Part shown: positions 18,243 to 26,426 of the stretch, one piece after another
Numbering within the stretch: position 1 is the first letter of the stretch
Layout: every line of letters begins with the position of its first letter
DNA from: an uncultured Verrucomicrobiota bacterium
GTDB taxonomy: Bacteria > Verrucomicrobiota > Verrucomicrobiia > Opitutales > Opitutaceae
Assembly (NCBI GenBank): GCA_903876795.1
Contig: CAIRBK010000103.1
Span: 1-43,975, forward strand
Direction: 5' to 3'
Length of the DNA stretch: 43,975 nucleotides
The notes under the pieces: model-generated
Told to the model about the DNA's origin: nothing
Database searches by the model: none
What the model saw: only the letters and a program-made list of their open reading frames with translations
Program-made: the position numbers and the translations under genes

Positions 18243-18866
18243 ATGTCGAGTCCCTTTAACCGCAAGCCGTGGCCCATGAAGTGGGTCGTTCTCGCGATCA
18301 TCCTGTGCGTCGTGCCCTACACGATCATCACCTTAAAATACCGCAAAGCGGGCCCGGCCTTCCAGCCGTACGAGGACTCCAAGCAGCGGGCCAACGTGCT
18401 GCGCCTGCTCGACGCTGGCTACCAACGCATCAACGCCACCGCAGAGCGGCCGGCCGACCCGCACTTGCTCATCGGCTCGATCCGCTCCCCCGCCCCCGTG
18501 CAACCGGCCCCGTCCGGCATCGGCGAAGGGCTGGCCACCGCCCTGGTCGAGATACCGCAGCTGCCGGTCTCGTTTGGCAACATCACCGCCGCGAGCGAGT
18601 CGGCCTCGATGCTGCCCTACCCGGTCGTCGTCACCTGCCTGCTCGACGATCAAAAACACCAACTCGGCGGCGCCCAGGTATTCGTGCGCGGCGAAAGCGT
18701 CGTGATCGTGCCCCAGTTCGAACCCCTCCGGGGTGAACTGACCGCGCGCACCAAGGAAAGCACCGTGGTGATCACCCTCCCCGCCGGTGCCCTCAAACCA
18801 GGCCCCTACCATGTCCACCTGGCCGGACGCGATCAGTCGCGCCAGTGGAAACTCGCGGTCAAATAG
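18243..18866 (+). CDS. Membrane-anchored protein of unknown function
   Basis: The 207-residue protein has one N-terminal membrane segment (about residues 13-31, WVVLAIILCVVPYTIITL) preceded by a basic stretch. This makes a signal anchor with the rest of the protein probably outside the cytoplasmic membrane. The body contains a helical part and then a beta-rich C-terminal half (LPYPVVVTCLLDDQ, VIVPQFEPLRGEL, STVVITLPAGALKPGPYHVH) resembling an Ig-like or fibronectin-like sandwich. I do not recognise a family. ATG 18243 (MSSPFNRKPWPMKW) is preferred over an upstream in-frame start at 18213. It follows the fabV terminator and precedes the first 163-bp repeat copy by only a few bases. Confidence 0.7.
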   Translation: MSSPFNRKPWPMKWVVLAIILCVVPYTIITLKYRKAGPAFQPYEDSKQRANVLRLLDAGYQRINATAERPADPHLLIGSIRSPAPVQPAPSGIGEGLATALVEIPQLPVSFGNITAASESASMLPYPVVVTCLLDDQKHQLGGAQVFVRGESVVIVPQFEPLRGELTARTKESTVVITLPAGALKPGPYHVHLAGRDQSRQWKLAVK

Positions 18867-18878
18867 GCGGCTCAGGCC

Positions 18879-19041
18879 GTGTTTCTGAAATCACTCAGGC
18901 GTCAAACTCGGTGAGTGAGAGGATAAGCAGGCTGGGCCGGCGTTGCCCTCGACGGCACGACCCGCCGGGTCGCCTCCGTCTCCGTTGCCTTGGCCGAGCC
19001 CGCTTCTGCTCTTACGCCGATCCGATTTTTTTCAGAAACAC
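18879..19041 (+). repeat. 163-bp repeat with terminal inverted repeats, copy 1 (MITE-like)
   Basis: It begins GTGTTTCTGAAA and ends TTTCAGAAACAC, a perfect 12-bp terminal inverted repeat. A second copy of the same length and orientation is at 24812-24974, about 85% identical by eye with one base gained and one lost. It fills the space between the membrane-anchored gene and the dinB stop. No target-site duplication is evident. It has no transposase and no convincing reading frame. Confidence 0.8.
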
Positions 19042-19044
19042 TCC

Positions 19045-20223
19045 CTAATCACGGGCAGGGCGTCTCGGAGTGATCTGATGCCCATGCTGCACGCGGCCCG
19101 CCTGGCCGTGGTTGAGCCGATCCAACACGGCGGCCAACCGGCGGCGTTTCTCGTCCGTCTCGGCGAATAAATCCAACTGACGCCCACCTGCCTCCACGCC
19201 GGAGAACCTCACGCTCACCAGTCGCAGCGGCCGGGACCGCGTCCAGGCCTGTCTCAGCAGCGCCGGCACCAGCGGGTAGAACGGCTGTTCGAGATCGCTC
19301 GCCTCGGGCAGGCTCCGACCGGCCGAGGCTTGATCAAAATCCCCGTAGCGCACCTTGATCGTCATCGTGCGCACGCGTTTCCCGTCGGCGCGGATCGCCG
19401 CCATCAAAGCGTCGATCATTCCCTTGGCGGTGCGCTCGATCTCGGCGGAATCCGCGACGTCCCGGGCAAAGGTTTGCTGTTGCGAGTAACTCTTTGCGTC
19501 CTCCCGCTCACTCTCGACCGGGCGCCCGTCCTCCCCGCGCGCCATCGCCAGAAACGACGGCCATTCGCGCCCGAGCAGCGTTTCCAACTCGCGCTCGGTT
19601 TTGCAAAACAGATCACGGATTTTCCAGACGCCGTGCGTCTGGAGCGTGGTCTCCGTCTTGGGGCCGACGCCGGGCAGTTTGCCGATATCGAGCGGCGCCA
19701 GAAACTCCGCCTCGGTTCCCGCAGGCACCACCACGAAGCCGCGCGGCTTGCGCAGTTTGGAGGCGATCTGGGAAACCAGCTTGTTCGTCGCCATGCCCAT
19801 CGACACCGGAATCTGCAACTCGTCCCAGATGCGCCGCTGCAGACCGAGCACGGTTCGTTCGATTTCTTCGGCTGTTGTCAATCCGCACGGACTTAAGTCG
19901 AGGTAACCCTCGTCGATCGAGTTCCGCTGCACGTGAGGCGTGAGCGTCTCGCAGAGATCGAACATCTTTTTCGACACCGCGCCGTAGTCACCGACATGCG
20001 GCAAAAGAATGAGATCGGGACACACCTGAAGCGCGCGCGCCGTCGGCATGGGGGTGTAAACGCCGCAGGCGCGGGCCTCGTAGCTGGCCGAGGCGATGAT
20101 CCCGCGCTCGCGTCCGCCGACCGCGACCTTTTTCCCCCGGTACTGCGGTTGCTGCGCCAGCTCGACCGACACGAAAAACGCATCGGCGTCCAGGTGGACG
20201 ATCAGTGGCAAAGCGGCGGTCAT
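19045..20223 (-). CDS. dinB: DNA polymerase IV (Y-family)
   Basis: The 392-residue error-prone polymerase copies past damaged bases. The catalytic acidic motifs are HLDADAFFVSVE near residue 10 and NSIDEGYLDLSP near 102. Helix-hairpin-helix motif KLPGVGPKTETTL follows, and the C-terminus has a little-finger domain. A beta-clamp binding motif is visible as QLDLF near the end (GGRQLDLFAETDEKRRRL). ATG 20223 precedes the conserved LPLIVHLDADAFF. It lies 53 bases downstream of recN on the same strand, with a hairpin between them. The gene stops three bases from the end of the first 163-bp repeat. No LexA box was recognised. Confidence 0.96.
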   Translation of the reverse strand: MTAALPLIVHLDADAFFVSVELAQQPQYRGKKVAVGGRERGIIASASYEARACGVYTPMPTARALQVCPDLILLPHVGDYGAVSKKMFDLCETLTPHVQRNSIDEGYLDLSPCGLTTAEEIERTVLGLQRRIWDELQIPVSMGMATNKLVSQIASKLRKPRGFVVVPAGTEAEFLAPLDIGKLPGVGPKTETTLQTHGVWKIRDLFCKTERELETLLGREWPSFLAMARGEDGRPVESEREDAKSYSQQQTFARDVADSAEIERTAKGMIDALMAAIRADGKRVRTMTIKVRYGDFDQASAGRSLPEASDLEQPFYPLVPALLRQAWTRSRPLRLVSVRFSGVEAGGRQLDLFAETDEKRRRLAAVLDRLNHGQAGRVQHGHQITPRRPARD

Positions 20224-20245
20224 CGGTATGGTCCTGCAAACAGCC

Positions 20246-20272
20246 GCTCGCCGCCGGTTTCAACCGGCGAGC
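20246..20272 (-). other. Hairpin between recN and dinB
   Basis: An 8-bp stem GCTCGCCG / CGGCGAGC encloses a second short complementary pair (CCGG...). It starts just after the recN stop and ends about 23 bases before the dinB start. No T-tract follows, so it is more likely an mRNA processing or stability structure than a terminator. Confidence 0.4.
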
Positions 20273-20276
20273 CTGC

Positions 20277-21935
20277 CTAGCCGAGCAATTCTTCGGCGTG
20301 GGCCAGCGCGCTCTTGGCGGCGCGATCACCCAACATGCGGGCCAGTTCGCTTACGCGGGCTTTGCGATTCGCCTGGATCGGCGAGATGGTCACGACCGCG
20401 CGGTCCTTGGACTGGTCTTTCTCGACGACGAGGTGGCTGTCGCCCTGCGCCGCGACCTGGGGCAAATGGGTGATGCAGAGGACCTGGTGGCCCTTGGAGA
20501 TACCGGCCATTTTTTCGCCGACCACTCGGCCGATCTCGCCGCCCACGTTGGCATCCACCTCGTCGAAGACCAGCACCGGCACGTCGTCGAGATCGGCCAG
20601 CACCGTCTTGAGCGCCAGCATCACGCGGGCGAGTTCGCCGCTGGAGGCGACACGATTGAGCGGCAACACGGGCTCGCCGACATTGGGCGAGAACAGAAAC
20701 TCGACGCCACAGTCGCCGGTCGGCCCGGGTTCGTCCAGCGGAACGATGCGGATCTGGAAGTCGGCCTTTTTAAAACCGAGCTGGGCGATGCTCGCGGCGG
20801 CGATCTTTGCCAGGGCGCGGGCGGATTTTTCGCGGATGGCGCGCAGCGAGGTCGCCTCCTTGCGGGCATCGCGCCCGGCGTCGGCGATCTGTTTCTCAAT
20901 GTGCACAAGGGTGCCTTCCAGGTCCCCCTGGATGTCGAGACGGCGGCGCATATCGTCGCGCGCGTCGATCACGGCGCGCGGATCGCCGCCGTGTTTCCGC
21001 TTCACTTCGAGCCAGGTGTTCATGTTGGCCTGCAATTGCTCGGCCTGCTCGGGATCGAAGTTGAACTGTCCGCCCAGCGCCTCGAACTCGGCGCCGAGAT
21101 CGGCCAGTTCGATGCTCGCCGCAGAGAGACGGTCGGCCAGCGCCTTGCTGGCGGGATCGAGGTTTTCAAGCTGTCGAGCCTCGCGCACCAAGGCGGCCAC
21201 ACGTCCGGTGGCGCCGTCTTCTCCGGTGAGCCCATTGGCCAGGGTCGTGGCGAGGTCGGTGAGTTCCCGGGCCTTGCTCAGTCGCTGAAAATCGCGCTCG
21301 AGCGCCTCGATGGCTTCCTCGGTGAGCTCCAGGGCGTCAAGGCGAGCGAGCTGGTTTTCCAAAAATTTGATCTGATCCGGTGAGAGCTTGGTCTCGCGGG
21401 CGACACGATCCCGCTCGGCGATCAAGTCGCGCCAGACGCGGTATTTTGCCGTGTAGGCGGCGAGCGCGTCGCCGGCGCGGCCGTAGAGGTCGAGCAAGTC
21501 GAGCTGACAACTTTCCTTGAGAAGCCGGCGCGGCTCGCTCGGCCCGTGGAAATCGATCCAGGCTTCGCCGAGACGCTCAAGCGCGGCGAGCGTGGCCAAG
21601 CCGCCGTTGACGGTGATCTTGGGCGCCTTGTCGCGGGGCAGGCTGCGCTTAAGGATGAGGATTCCGTCCTCGCAGGGAGGCAGGTCGAGCTCGGCAAGCA
21701 GCGTGTTGATGGCCTGCGGGTTTTCAAAAAAAAGTGACGCCTCGACCTCGCAGGCGGCGGCGCCCTGGCGGATAAGGGTCTTGTCGGCTCGCTCGCCGGC
21801 CAGCAGCGTCAGAGCTCCGAGAAGGATGCTCTTGCCCGCACCCGTTTCACCGGTGACGACGGTGAATCCCGCCTCAAAATCGAGGGCGACTTCTTCGAGC
21901 AGGGCGAGGTTCTTGATACGAAGAGATTGGAGCAT
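20277..21935 (-). CDS. recN: DNA repair protein RecN
   Basis: The 552-residue SMC-like ATPase acts early in double-strand break repair. Walker A is GETGAGKS near residue 30, the long central region (about 150-380) is helical coiled coil, and the ABC-type Walker B is VLVFDEVDANVGG near residue 430. The start MLQSLRIKNLALLEEVALDF is the family N-terminus. The frame runs 19 residues further upstream, but these are not conserved, so ATG 21935 is used. It is probably cotranscribed with dinB downstream, a DNA-repair pairing. Confidence 0.96.
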   Translation of the reverse strand: MLQSLRIKNLALLEEVALDFEAGFTVVTGETGAGKSILLGALTLLAGERADKTLIRQGAAACEVEASLFFENPQAINTLLAELDLPPCEDGILILKRSLPRDKAPKITVNGGLATLAALERLGEAWIDFHGPSEPRRLLKESCQLDLLDLYGRAGDALAAYTAKYRVWRDLIAERDRVARETKLSPDQIKFLENQLARLDALELTEEAIEALERDFQRLSKARELTDLATTLANGLTGEDGATGRVAALVREARQLENLDPASKALADRLSAASIELADLGAEFEALGGQFNFDPEQAEQLQANMNTWLEVKRKHGGDPRAVIDARDDMRRRLDIQGDLEGTLVHIEKQIADAGRDARKEATSLRAIREKSARALAKIAAASIAQLGFKKADFQIRIVPLDEPGPTGDCGVEFLFSPNVGEPVLPLNRVASSGELARVMLALKTVLADLDDVPVLVFDEVDANVGGEIGRVVGEKMAGISKGHQVLCITHLPQVAAQGDSHLVVEKDQSKDRAVVTISPIQANRKARVSELARMLGDRAAKSALAHAEELLG

Positions 21936-22081
21936 GGAGGCGCACCGAGTGAGCTGGTTCACACGATGCGCGGCAAGACGCTTTGCAAGCACGAGCGGCC
22001 TGGCACCTGCATGAAATTGCCGAATAATTTTTCTTGCGAAGGGCGGGGTGAGTCCTGCTTACTCCCCAACTCGTTTTTGAC

Positions 22082-22158
22082 GGACCCTTAGCTCAGTTGG
22101 TTAGAGCGTTTCCTTGACATGGAAGAGGTCACTGGTTCGAGTCCAGTAGGGTCCACCA
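22082..22158 (+). tRNA. tRNA-Val (anticodon GAC)
   Basis: Acceptor GGACCCT pairs with AGGGTCC, and the D stem is GCTC/GAGC. Anticodon stem TTTCC/GGAAG holds the loop TTGACAT, so the anticodon is GAC (codons GTC and GTT). T stem ACTGG/CCAGT has loop TTCGAGT. Discriminator A and CCA are encoded. It lies divergent to recN. No integrase or duplicated 3' end was seen nearby. Confidence 0.95.
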
Positions 22159-22390
22159 TTTCACAAACAGCGGAAATCGAAACACTTACACTTCCGCGCG
22201 TAACCGGTCGTCAATTATGAGCCCCACGTGGCACCGCCTCGAAAGCTCGTTACTCTCACCCTGGCCGCAATGAAGCGGAGCGGTCGCAGAGTTTGGCGTG
22301 GGGTGTAGTCGTTTTCGGGCAACCACGGGGCAGGCCGCAGGGGTCATGTTTAAAACGCAAAGACGGACGCGCTCACGAGCCGGAAGGGCC

Positions 22391-22421
22391 AAAAGCGGTG
22401 CGGACGTGGTGCCCGCACCGC
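22391..22421 (-). terminator. Rho-independent terminator of hsp20
   Basis: On the minus strand a 9-bp stem GCGGTGCGG / CCGCACCGC with a nine-base loop is followed by TTTT, about 22 bases after the hsp20 stop. The remaining 22159-22390 holds no gene I can support. Confidence 0.85.
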
Positions 22422-22443
22422 CTGGAAGGACGGAAATCGACGT

Positions 22444-22902
22444 TCAGCCGACCTTCACGTCGATGTGGCGCGACTTGGACGCTTCGTTCTTCTGCACATG
22501 CACGTGCAGGATACCGTTTTTGAAGTCGGCCGTGACGTGGTCGGGATCGGCGTCATCAGGCAGCGTGAAACTGCGCACGAAGGATCCGTAGGAGCGTTCC
22601 ACCCGGTGGTATCGGCGACCTTTCTCCTCCCTCTCGGCTTTCCTCTCACCCGCAAGCGTAAGAACGCTGTGCTCAAGGGTGACTTTGATGTCGCTCTTCT
22701 CCACCTCGGGCAACTCGGCCTTGATGAGGTATTCTTTGTCGTCTTCCACGATATCGACGAGCGGAGCCCATTCGCCGCTGGTCAGCAGCTCGGAGGCTTC
22801 GTCGGTGGCGACGGGCAGAATGGACCGCCCAAAAAAGGGCGCCAGACGGTTTTGGAACTCATTGAGCTCTCGCACAGGGTCCCAACGGGCTAGGGTTTTC
22901 AT
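22444..22902 (-). CDS. Small heat shock protein (Hsp20/alpha-crystallin family)
   Basis: The 152-residue ATP-independent holdase chaperone binds unfolding proteins. The N-terminus MKTLARWDPVRELNEFQNRL and the alpha-crystallin domain (about residues 45-145: WAPLVDIVEDDKEYLIKAEL, then LTLAGERKAE, then SFTLPDDADPDHVTADFKNG) are typical of the class A bacterial type. ATG 22902 has an AGGAG nine bases upstream, so the longer in-frame start at 22980 is rejected. A sigma-70-like promoter is seen at 23003-23030 and leaves a leader of roughly 90 bases. No CIRCE element and no ROSE-type thermometer was recognised. Confidence 0.94.
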   Translation of the reverse strand: MKTLARWDPVRELNEFQNRLAPFFGRSILPVATDEASELLTSGEWAPLVDIVEDDKEYLIKAELPEVEKSDIKVTLEHSVLTLAGERKAEREEKGRRYHRVERSYGSFVRSFTLPDDADPDHVTADFKNGILHVHVQKNEASKSRHIDVKVG

Positions 22903-23002
22903 ACGGTTAATCTCCTGGTTTCGGGCTGGGGTTAAACCCGGCGAACGGCCCGAAGCGCCCACCGGGGGAGCCGCTTCCAAAACAGGAAATGCTCACAAAC
23001 CA

Positions 23003-23030
23003 ATTATCGCCATTTTATGGCTAAAATCAA
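23003..23030 (-). promoter_or_regulatory. Candidate hsp20 promoter with palindrome in the spacer
   Basis: On the minus strand TTGATT, a 16-base spacer and GATAAT resemble a sigma-70 promoter. The spacer contains GCCAT-AAA-ATGGC (23009-23021), a possible operator. The predicted transcript would begin about 90 bases before ATG 22902. Confidence 0.5.
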
Positions 23031-23105
23031 ATCAGCGCGGGTGTCTACTGGCAGAAGGGTGGTTTCTGGTTCCCGGCACTGCGCTCTCCGCGACCCCGCG
23101 TGATC

Positions 23106-24001
23106 CTAGCCGATCACCGTCAGCACGATGCCGGTGAGGATGCCGAGCACGGGGGTTATTTTTTGACGTCCGTTGGCTTCCTTGAAGAGCCACACGCCGC
23201 CGGCAAACGCCACCAGCGTGCTGCCCCGGCGCAGGCTCGACACCAGCGACACCAGTGCCTCCGGGTTGCGCAACGCGTCGAAATAGAGGAAGTCCGCCAC
23301 AGCAGCGCCAACGACACGCCGAGTATGCTCCACCGCCATTGGAAGGTCTTGCGAGGCCACCGACGCAGTTTCCAGCCGATGACCAGCGGCAGGAAAATCA
23401 TCGCCAAGTAGATTAAAAACCAGCACTGCACCGTCGATGCCGCAAAGCCGGCCTGCGCCATCAGAAACTTGTCGTAGAGTCCGCTCACCGCGCCCAACAG
23501 CGTGCCGGCAAGCAACCACGCCACCGCCGGGTTTTGGTGAAAACGCACGCCTTCCCGCGCACCGGCCAACGAGAGGCCGAAAAACGACACCAATTTCACC
23601 GCCACGCCGACATACTCCAGACTCGTCGGTCGCTCACCGAGCAGCAGCAGGGCGCCGAACAAGGTCCACATCGGCCCGGTGGCGCGGATCGGTGCCGCGA
23701 GGGACAGCGGCAGGCTTTTCAGCGCGAAGTAGCTGCACAGCCACGACGACGCCACGATGGCGGACTTCAGCAGAAGCTGGAGGTGCTGGCTCCAGGTGAT
23801 CGTCTCGACCCGCAGCACCGCCGGCAAGGTGCCGCCCGCCCCGCCCTCGATCGTCAGGAGCGCGAGCCATACGAACGCGCTGCACACGTTGGCCAGAAAC
23901 AGCACCGGGAGCACGGCATTGTTGCGCACCGCGTGTTTGGTACTCAGATCGTATAACCCGAGAAAGAAAGCGGACAAAAGACTGGCGGCGATCCAAGGCA
24001 T
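23106..24001 (-). pseudogene. EamA/DMT-family transporter, frameshifted
   Basis: The reading frame starting MPWIAASLLSAFFLGLYDLS at 24001 encodes successive membrane segments of a ten-helix drug/metabolite (EamA) transporter, including the family stretch ATGPMWTLFGALLLLGERPT. Near 23299-23305 it shifts frame. After SILGVSLALL the original frame gives Arg/Trp/Cys-rich nonsense to a stop at 23156. The -1 neighbouring frame continues naturally as VADFLYFDALRNPEALVSLV and then LTGIVLTVIG to a stop at 23106. One missing base would restore a protein of about 298 residues. It is either a real broken gene or a sequencing error. The substrate is unknown. Confidence 0.82.
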
Positions 24002-24056
24002 TACCCCCTGGCACTGCCGGCCGCCGGCCGAGCGCGCAAGCGCGCGTTGCGGAAGG

Positions 24057-24719
24057 TCACTTGGCGGAAAACCCCAGCGCGTCCAATTCGTCCAAGGCAA
24101 AGGGCGCGCTGGCCAGCACGTCGTGCAGCACGCCCAGTGCTTCCGTGAGCGTGGCGGTTTTCAGAGCCGACGCCCCGTCCTCGGCGTCATGCAAGGCCAG
24201 GCTCCATGTTGACGGCGCGCCGGCATGGAGCGTCTCGCCGAGAGTGCCATGGAGATAGTTGCCCGGCAGTCCCGGATGCAGTCCGGTGCCCGGGACGAGA
24301 AAAAGGCTGCGCACCGGATCGTGGATCTCCGGAACCTCGCCGGCGCCGTGATGCTTGCGATGCTGGATCGCGCGGCCGACGACCTTGGCCCGGTGGGTTT
24401 CGGCTTTCCGTCGCAACGTTTCCGGCAACGACGCCACATAGCGGTCGAATATCCGGCCGTTGGCCTCCAGGGCCGTAGCGTCGATCCGGCCGGCGGCGAA
24501 CGCATCGAGATTATCGGCTTGGAAGAGCGGTAGCTTGGCCAGGGATCGCGCGGTGACGTGACCGCCTTTGTGATCGGCCGAGGGATAAACCTGGTGTGTG
24601 GCTTGCAGTCGGCGCAACGCGTCTTGATATGCGGGCGTGTGGGGAACCGCGCCTGCGGGGCTTTGCTCGATCAGATCGAGGACCGTCTGATCCATCTGCG
24701 CATGGGGATCGTGCGACAT
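24057..24719 (-). CDS. Histidine-rich protein of unknown function
   Basis: I do not recognise this 220-residue soluble protein. It is rich in His, notably in RAKVVGRAIQHRKHHGAGEV and later LHPGLPGNYLHGTLGETLHA. The central IHDPVRSLFLVPGTGLHPG, with its Gly/Pro-rich loops, suggests a folded domain. No signal peptide or membrane segment is seen. ATG 24719 is the first start in the frame. The transporter gene lies 55 bases downstream on the same strand, and the spacer contains the palindrome GCGCGC-AA-GCGCGC. Upstream (24720-24811) is the second 163-bp repeat region. Metal binding through the His clusters is only a guess. Confidence 0.65.
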   Translation of the reverse strand: MSHDPHAQMDQTVLDLIEQSPAGAVPHTPAYQDALRRLQATHQVYPSADHKGGHVTARSLAKLPLFQADNLDAFAAGRIDATALEANGRIFDRYVASLPETLRRKAETHRAKVVGRAIQHRKHHGAGEVPEIHDPVRSLFLVPGTGLHPGLPGNYLHGTLGETLHAGAPSTWSLALHDAEDGASALKTATLTEALGVLHDVLASAPFALDELDALGFSAK

Positions 24720-24811
24720 GGAATAAGGTCATAACGACGAACCCCGGCTTGGACGAGTGGCATCTTGCCCCATATCTTGCGGAAAGATCCGCAACGGCTG
24801 CGGATAGGGGT

Positions 24812-24974
24812 GTGTTTCTGAAAGAACTCAGGTCGTCGAACTCTGCGAGCGAGTGGATAAGCAGACTGGGCCGGCGTTGGCCTCGACGGCACGCCCCACC
24901 GGGTCGCCTCCATCTCGGCCGCCCTGGCCGAGCCCGCTTCTCCTCTTGCGCCGAACCGATTTTTGTAGAAACAC
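24812..24974 (+). repeat. 163-bp repeat with terminal inverted repeats, copy 2 (MITE-like)
   Basis: It has the same length and orientation as the copy at 18879-19041. The left end is GTGTTTCTGAAA and the right end is GTAGAAACAC, so the inverted repeat is intact for the outer eight bases (nine counting the flanking T and A). The core from GGATAAGCAG to GCCGAGCCCGCTTCT is strongly conserved between copies. It lies in a gene-free stretch between two divergently arranged neighbourhoods. Confidence 0.8.
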
Positions 24975-25323
24975 ATCCTCGGGCGACATGCCTTGCCGTT
25001 AAACCCGTGCATGCTGCAACACCCGGGCCACGCGCCGACCGAGTTCACCGACTTCCCGGCCGCCTGCTCACTCACGACACAGGGCATCCTCTGGGCCGCA
25101 GGCGTGTGTTGATTTTTCACTCCATGAACACCTGCAACACTCCATCGGATAACAAAGTCGGCTTCTTCGGTTGCAACGGCACCTTTGACATGGGACGCCA
25201 GCACCTCCAGCAGACGCAGGTCCAAGCTTGGCAAGGTCCATGGAAGCACAGCTTCTCACGGCTGCGCACCCTGTTGCCCGCCACCATCTGGCAAATCCGT
25301 GATCTGGGCGCCTTGCTCCGCGA
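24975..25323. other. Gene-free stretch
   Basis: No gene is supported here. A plus-strand frame from ATG 25124 to 25372 (82 codons) overlaps the convergent membrane-protein gene and matches nothing I know. Reverse-strand frames look like noise. The area may be a decayed remnant next to the repeat. Confidence 0.4.
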
Positions 25324-25839
25324 CTATCGTGCCGAAAGCGCCGCCTTCACCGCGCGTCGGCATTTCCAATAATAGAACGCCAGCCCGCCCTGAAAGACCA
25401 GAGTCACCCCCATCACCGTGAGGTAGAAACCATAATACACCGGCTTCATCATCGGCCGGAGATCGTCAACCGACAGGCCCGCCTGGTCGAGAGTCGTTTT
25501 CATCTCCGGCGTCAGTCCGGCGAGCATAGTGGCCTCGTCGTAGGCGAGCATGTTCTCCAGCGCATAGACCCAGATGATCGCCAGGATCAGGAGTTCCGCG
25601 CGCACGAGCCAGCCGAGCCCCTCGGAGTCACCCCGCAAAAGCCTGGCGCGTCCGCGCAGCTCCATCAGGCCGCAGGCGGCGATCAACGCCCCCACCATCA
25701 CGCCAACCCATTCCCCGAAGGCGAACGAGAGCAACGTGCACACCCCGGCGAGCAGGGTGACTCCCCGGCCATGCATGCCCGATATGAAGAGCAGGCGGCG
25801 CAGGGCGGTTTTCTCAGTCGCGTCGGGCGGCTTGGTCAT
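25324..25839 (-). CDS. Four-helix membrane protein of unknown function
   Basis: The 171-residue protein has about four membrane segments: GVTLLAGVCTLLSFAFGEWV and the adjacent VGVMVGALIAACGLMEL, then ELLILAIIWVYALENML, and near the C-terminus YYGFYLTVMGVTLVFQGGLA. A soluble loop of about 40 residues (LTPEMKTTLDQAGLSVDDLR) lies between the third and fourth. ATG 25839 is chosen because GGGAGG sits seven bases upstream; the in-frame extension to 25929 is not membrane-like. I do not recognise a family. It diverges from yqeY, with 107 bases between the starts. Confidence 0.75.
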   Translation of the reverse strand: MTKPPDATEKTALRRLLFISGMHGRGVTLLAGVCTLLSFAFGEWVGVMVGALIAACGLMELRGRARLLRGDSEGLGWLVRAELLILAIIWVYALENMLAYDEATMLAGLTPEMKTTLDQAGLSVDDLRPMMKPVYYGFYLTVMGVTLVFQGGLAFYYWKCRRAVKAALSAR

Positions 25840-25946
25840 GGCGTTAGCCTCCCGCGACATCTCCGTGAGGCAAGGGCGCAATCGTCCCCGGGTGGTTTGC
25901 CTGCTCGACAGCCGTTGGTCGAGGGTCACGATCTTGCGTCAATACC

Positions 25947-26396
25947 ATGCCTACGATCTACGAAACCCTCCGCGCCGACATCGTCACCGCCGTCAAAGCC
26001 CGCGACTCCGCCCTGGCCACGATCCTGCGCACCAACGACGGCGCCATCCAGCGCGCCTCCCTTGATCTGAACAAATCCATCGACGACGAGTTGGTCGTCA
26101 CCATCCTGCGCAAGGCCGTCAAAAACCTGGCCGCCGCCAACGTCGAGTTTGAGAAAGGCGGCCGCGCCGATCTGATCGAAGCCAATCTCCGGGAAATCGC
26201 CGTCCTGGAAAAATATCTCCCCAAGGGGCTCGATGCCGCGCGGCTCGAGGCCCTCGTGACCGAGGTCATCGCGTCCACCGGCGCTCAGAGCAAAAAGGAA
26301 ATGGGCAAGGTCATCGGCGCGCTCAAGCAGCGCCCCGAGGCCGGGCTCATTGATTTCGGAGCCGTCAGCAAGTTGATCCAGTCCAAGCTCCCGTAA
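25947..26396 (+). CDS. yqeY: GatB/YqeY-domain protein
   Basis: The 149-residue protein is the stand-alone YqeY type, related to the tRNA-binding tail domain of GatB and GlnRS. The family pattern is evident: LRADIVTAVKARDSALATIL at the start, LEKYLPKGLDAARLEALVTE in the middle and GKVIGALKQRPEAGLIDFGA near the end. The domain may contribute to tRNA binding, but the free-standing protein's role is not firmly established. ATG 25947 precedes the conserved TIYETLRADI. It converges with menB across a 30-base gap. Confidence 0.93.
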   Translation: MPTIYETLRADIVTAVKARDSALATILRTNDGAIQRASLDLNKSIDDELVVTILRKAVKNLAAANVEFEKGGRADLIEANLREIAVLEKYLPKGLDAARLEALVTEVIASTGAQSKKEMGKVIGALKQRPEAGLIDFGAVSKLIQSKLP

Positions 26397-26426
26397 ACTC
26401 GCTGGCGCGCCCGGCGAAGGCTCAGA

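Noticed and set aside
22082-22158. tRNA-Val as an integration site for a mobile element
   Set aside because: No integrase gene and no duplicated tRNA 3' end were seen in the flanking DNA.
22186-22392. 68-codon minus-strand frame between tRNA-Val and hsp20
   Set aside because: Arg/Pro/Cys-rich composition with no start signal and no family; it abuts the hsp20 terminator. Likely noise.
25124-25372. 82-codon plus-strand frame in the gap after repeat copy 2
   Set aside because: It overlaps the end of a better-supported convergent membrane gene and resembles no family. Kept only as a possible remnant.
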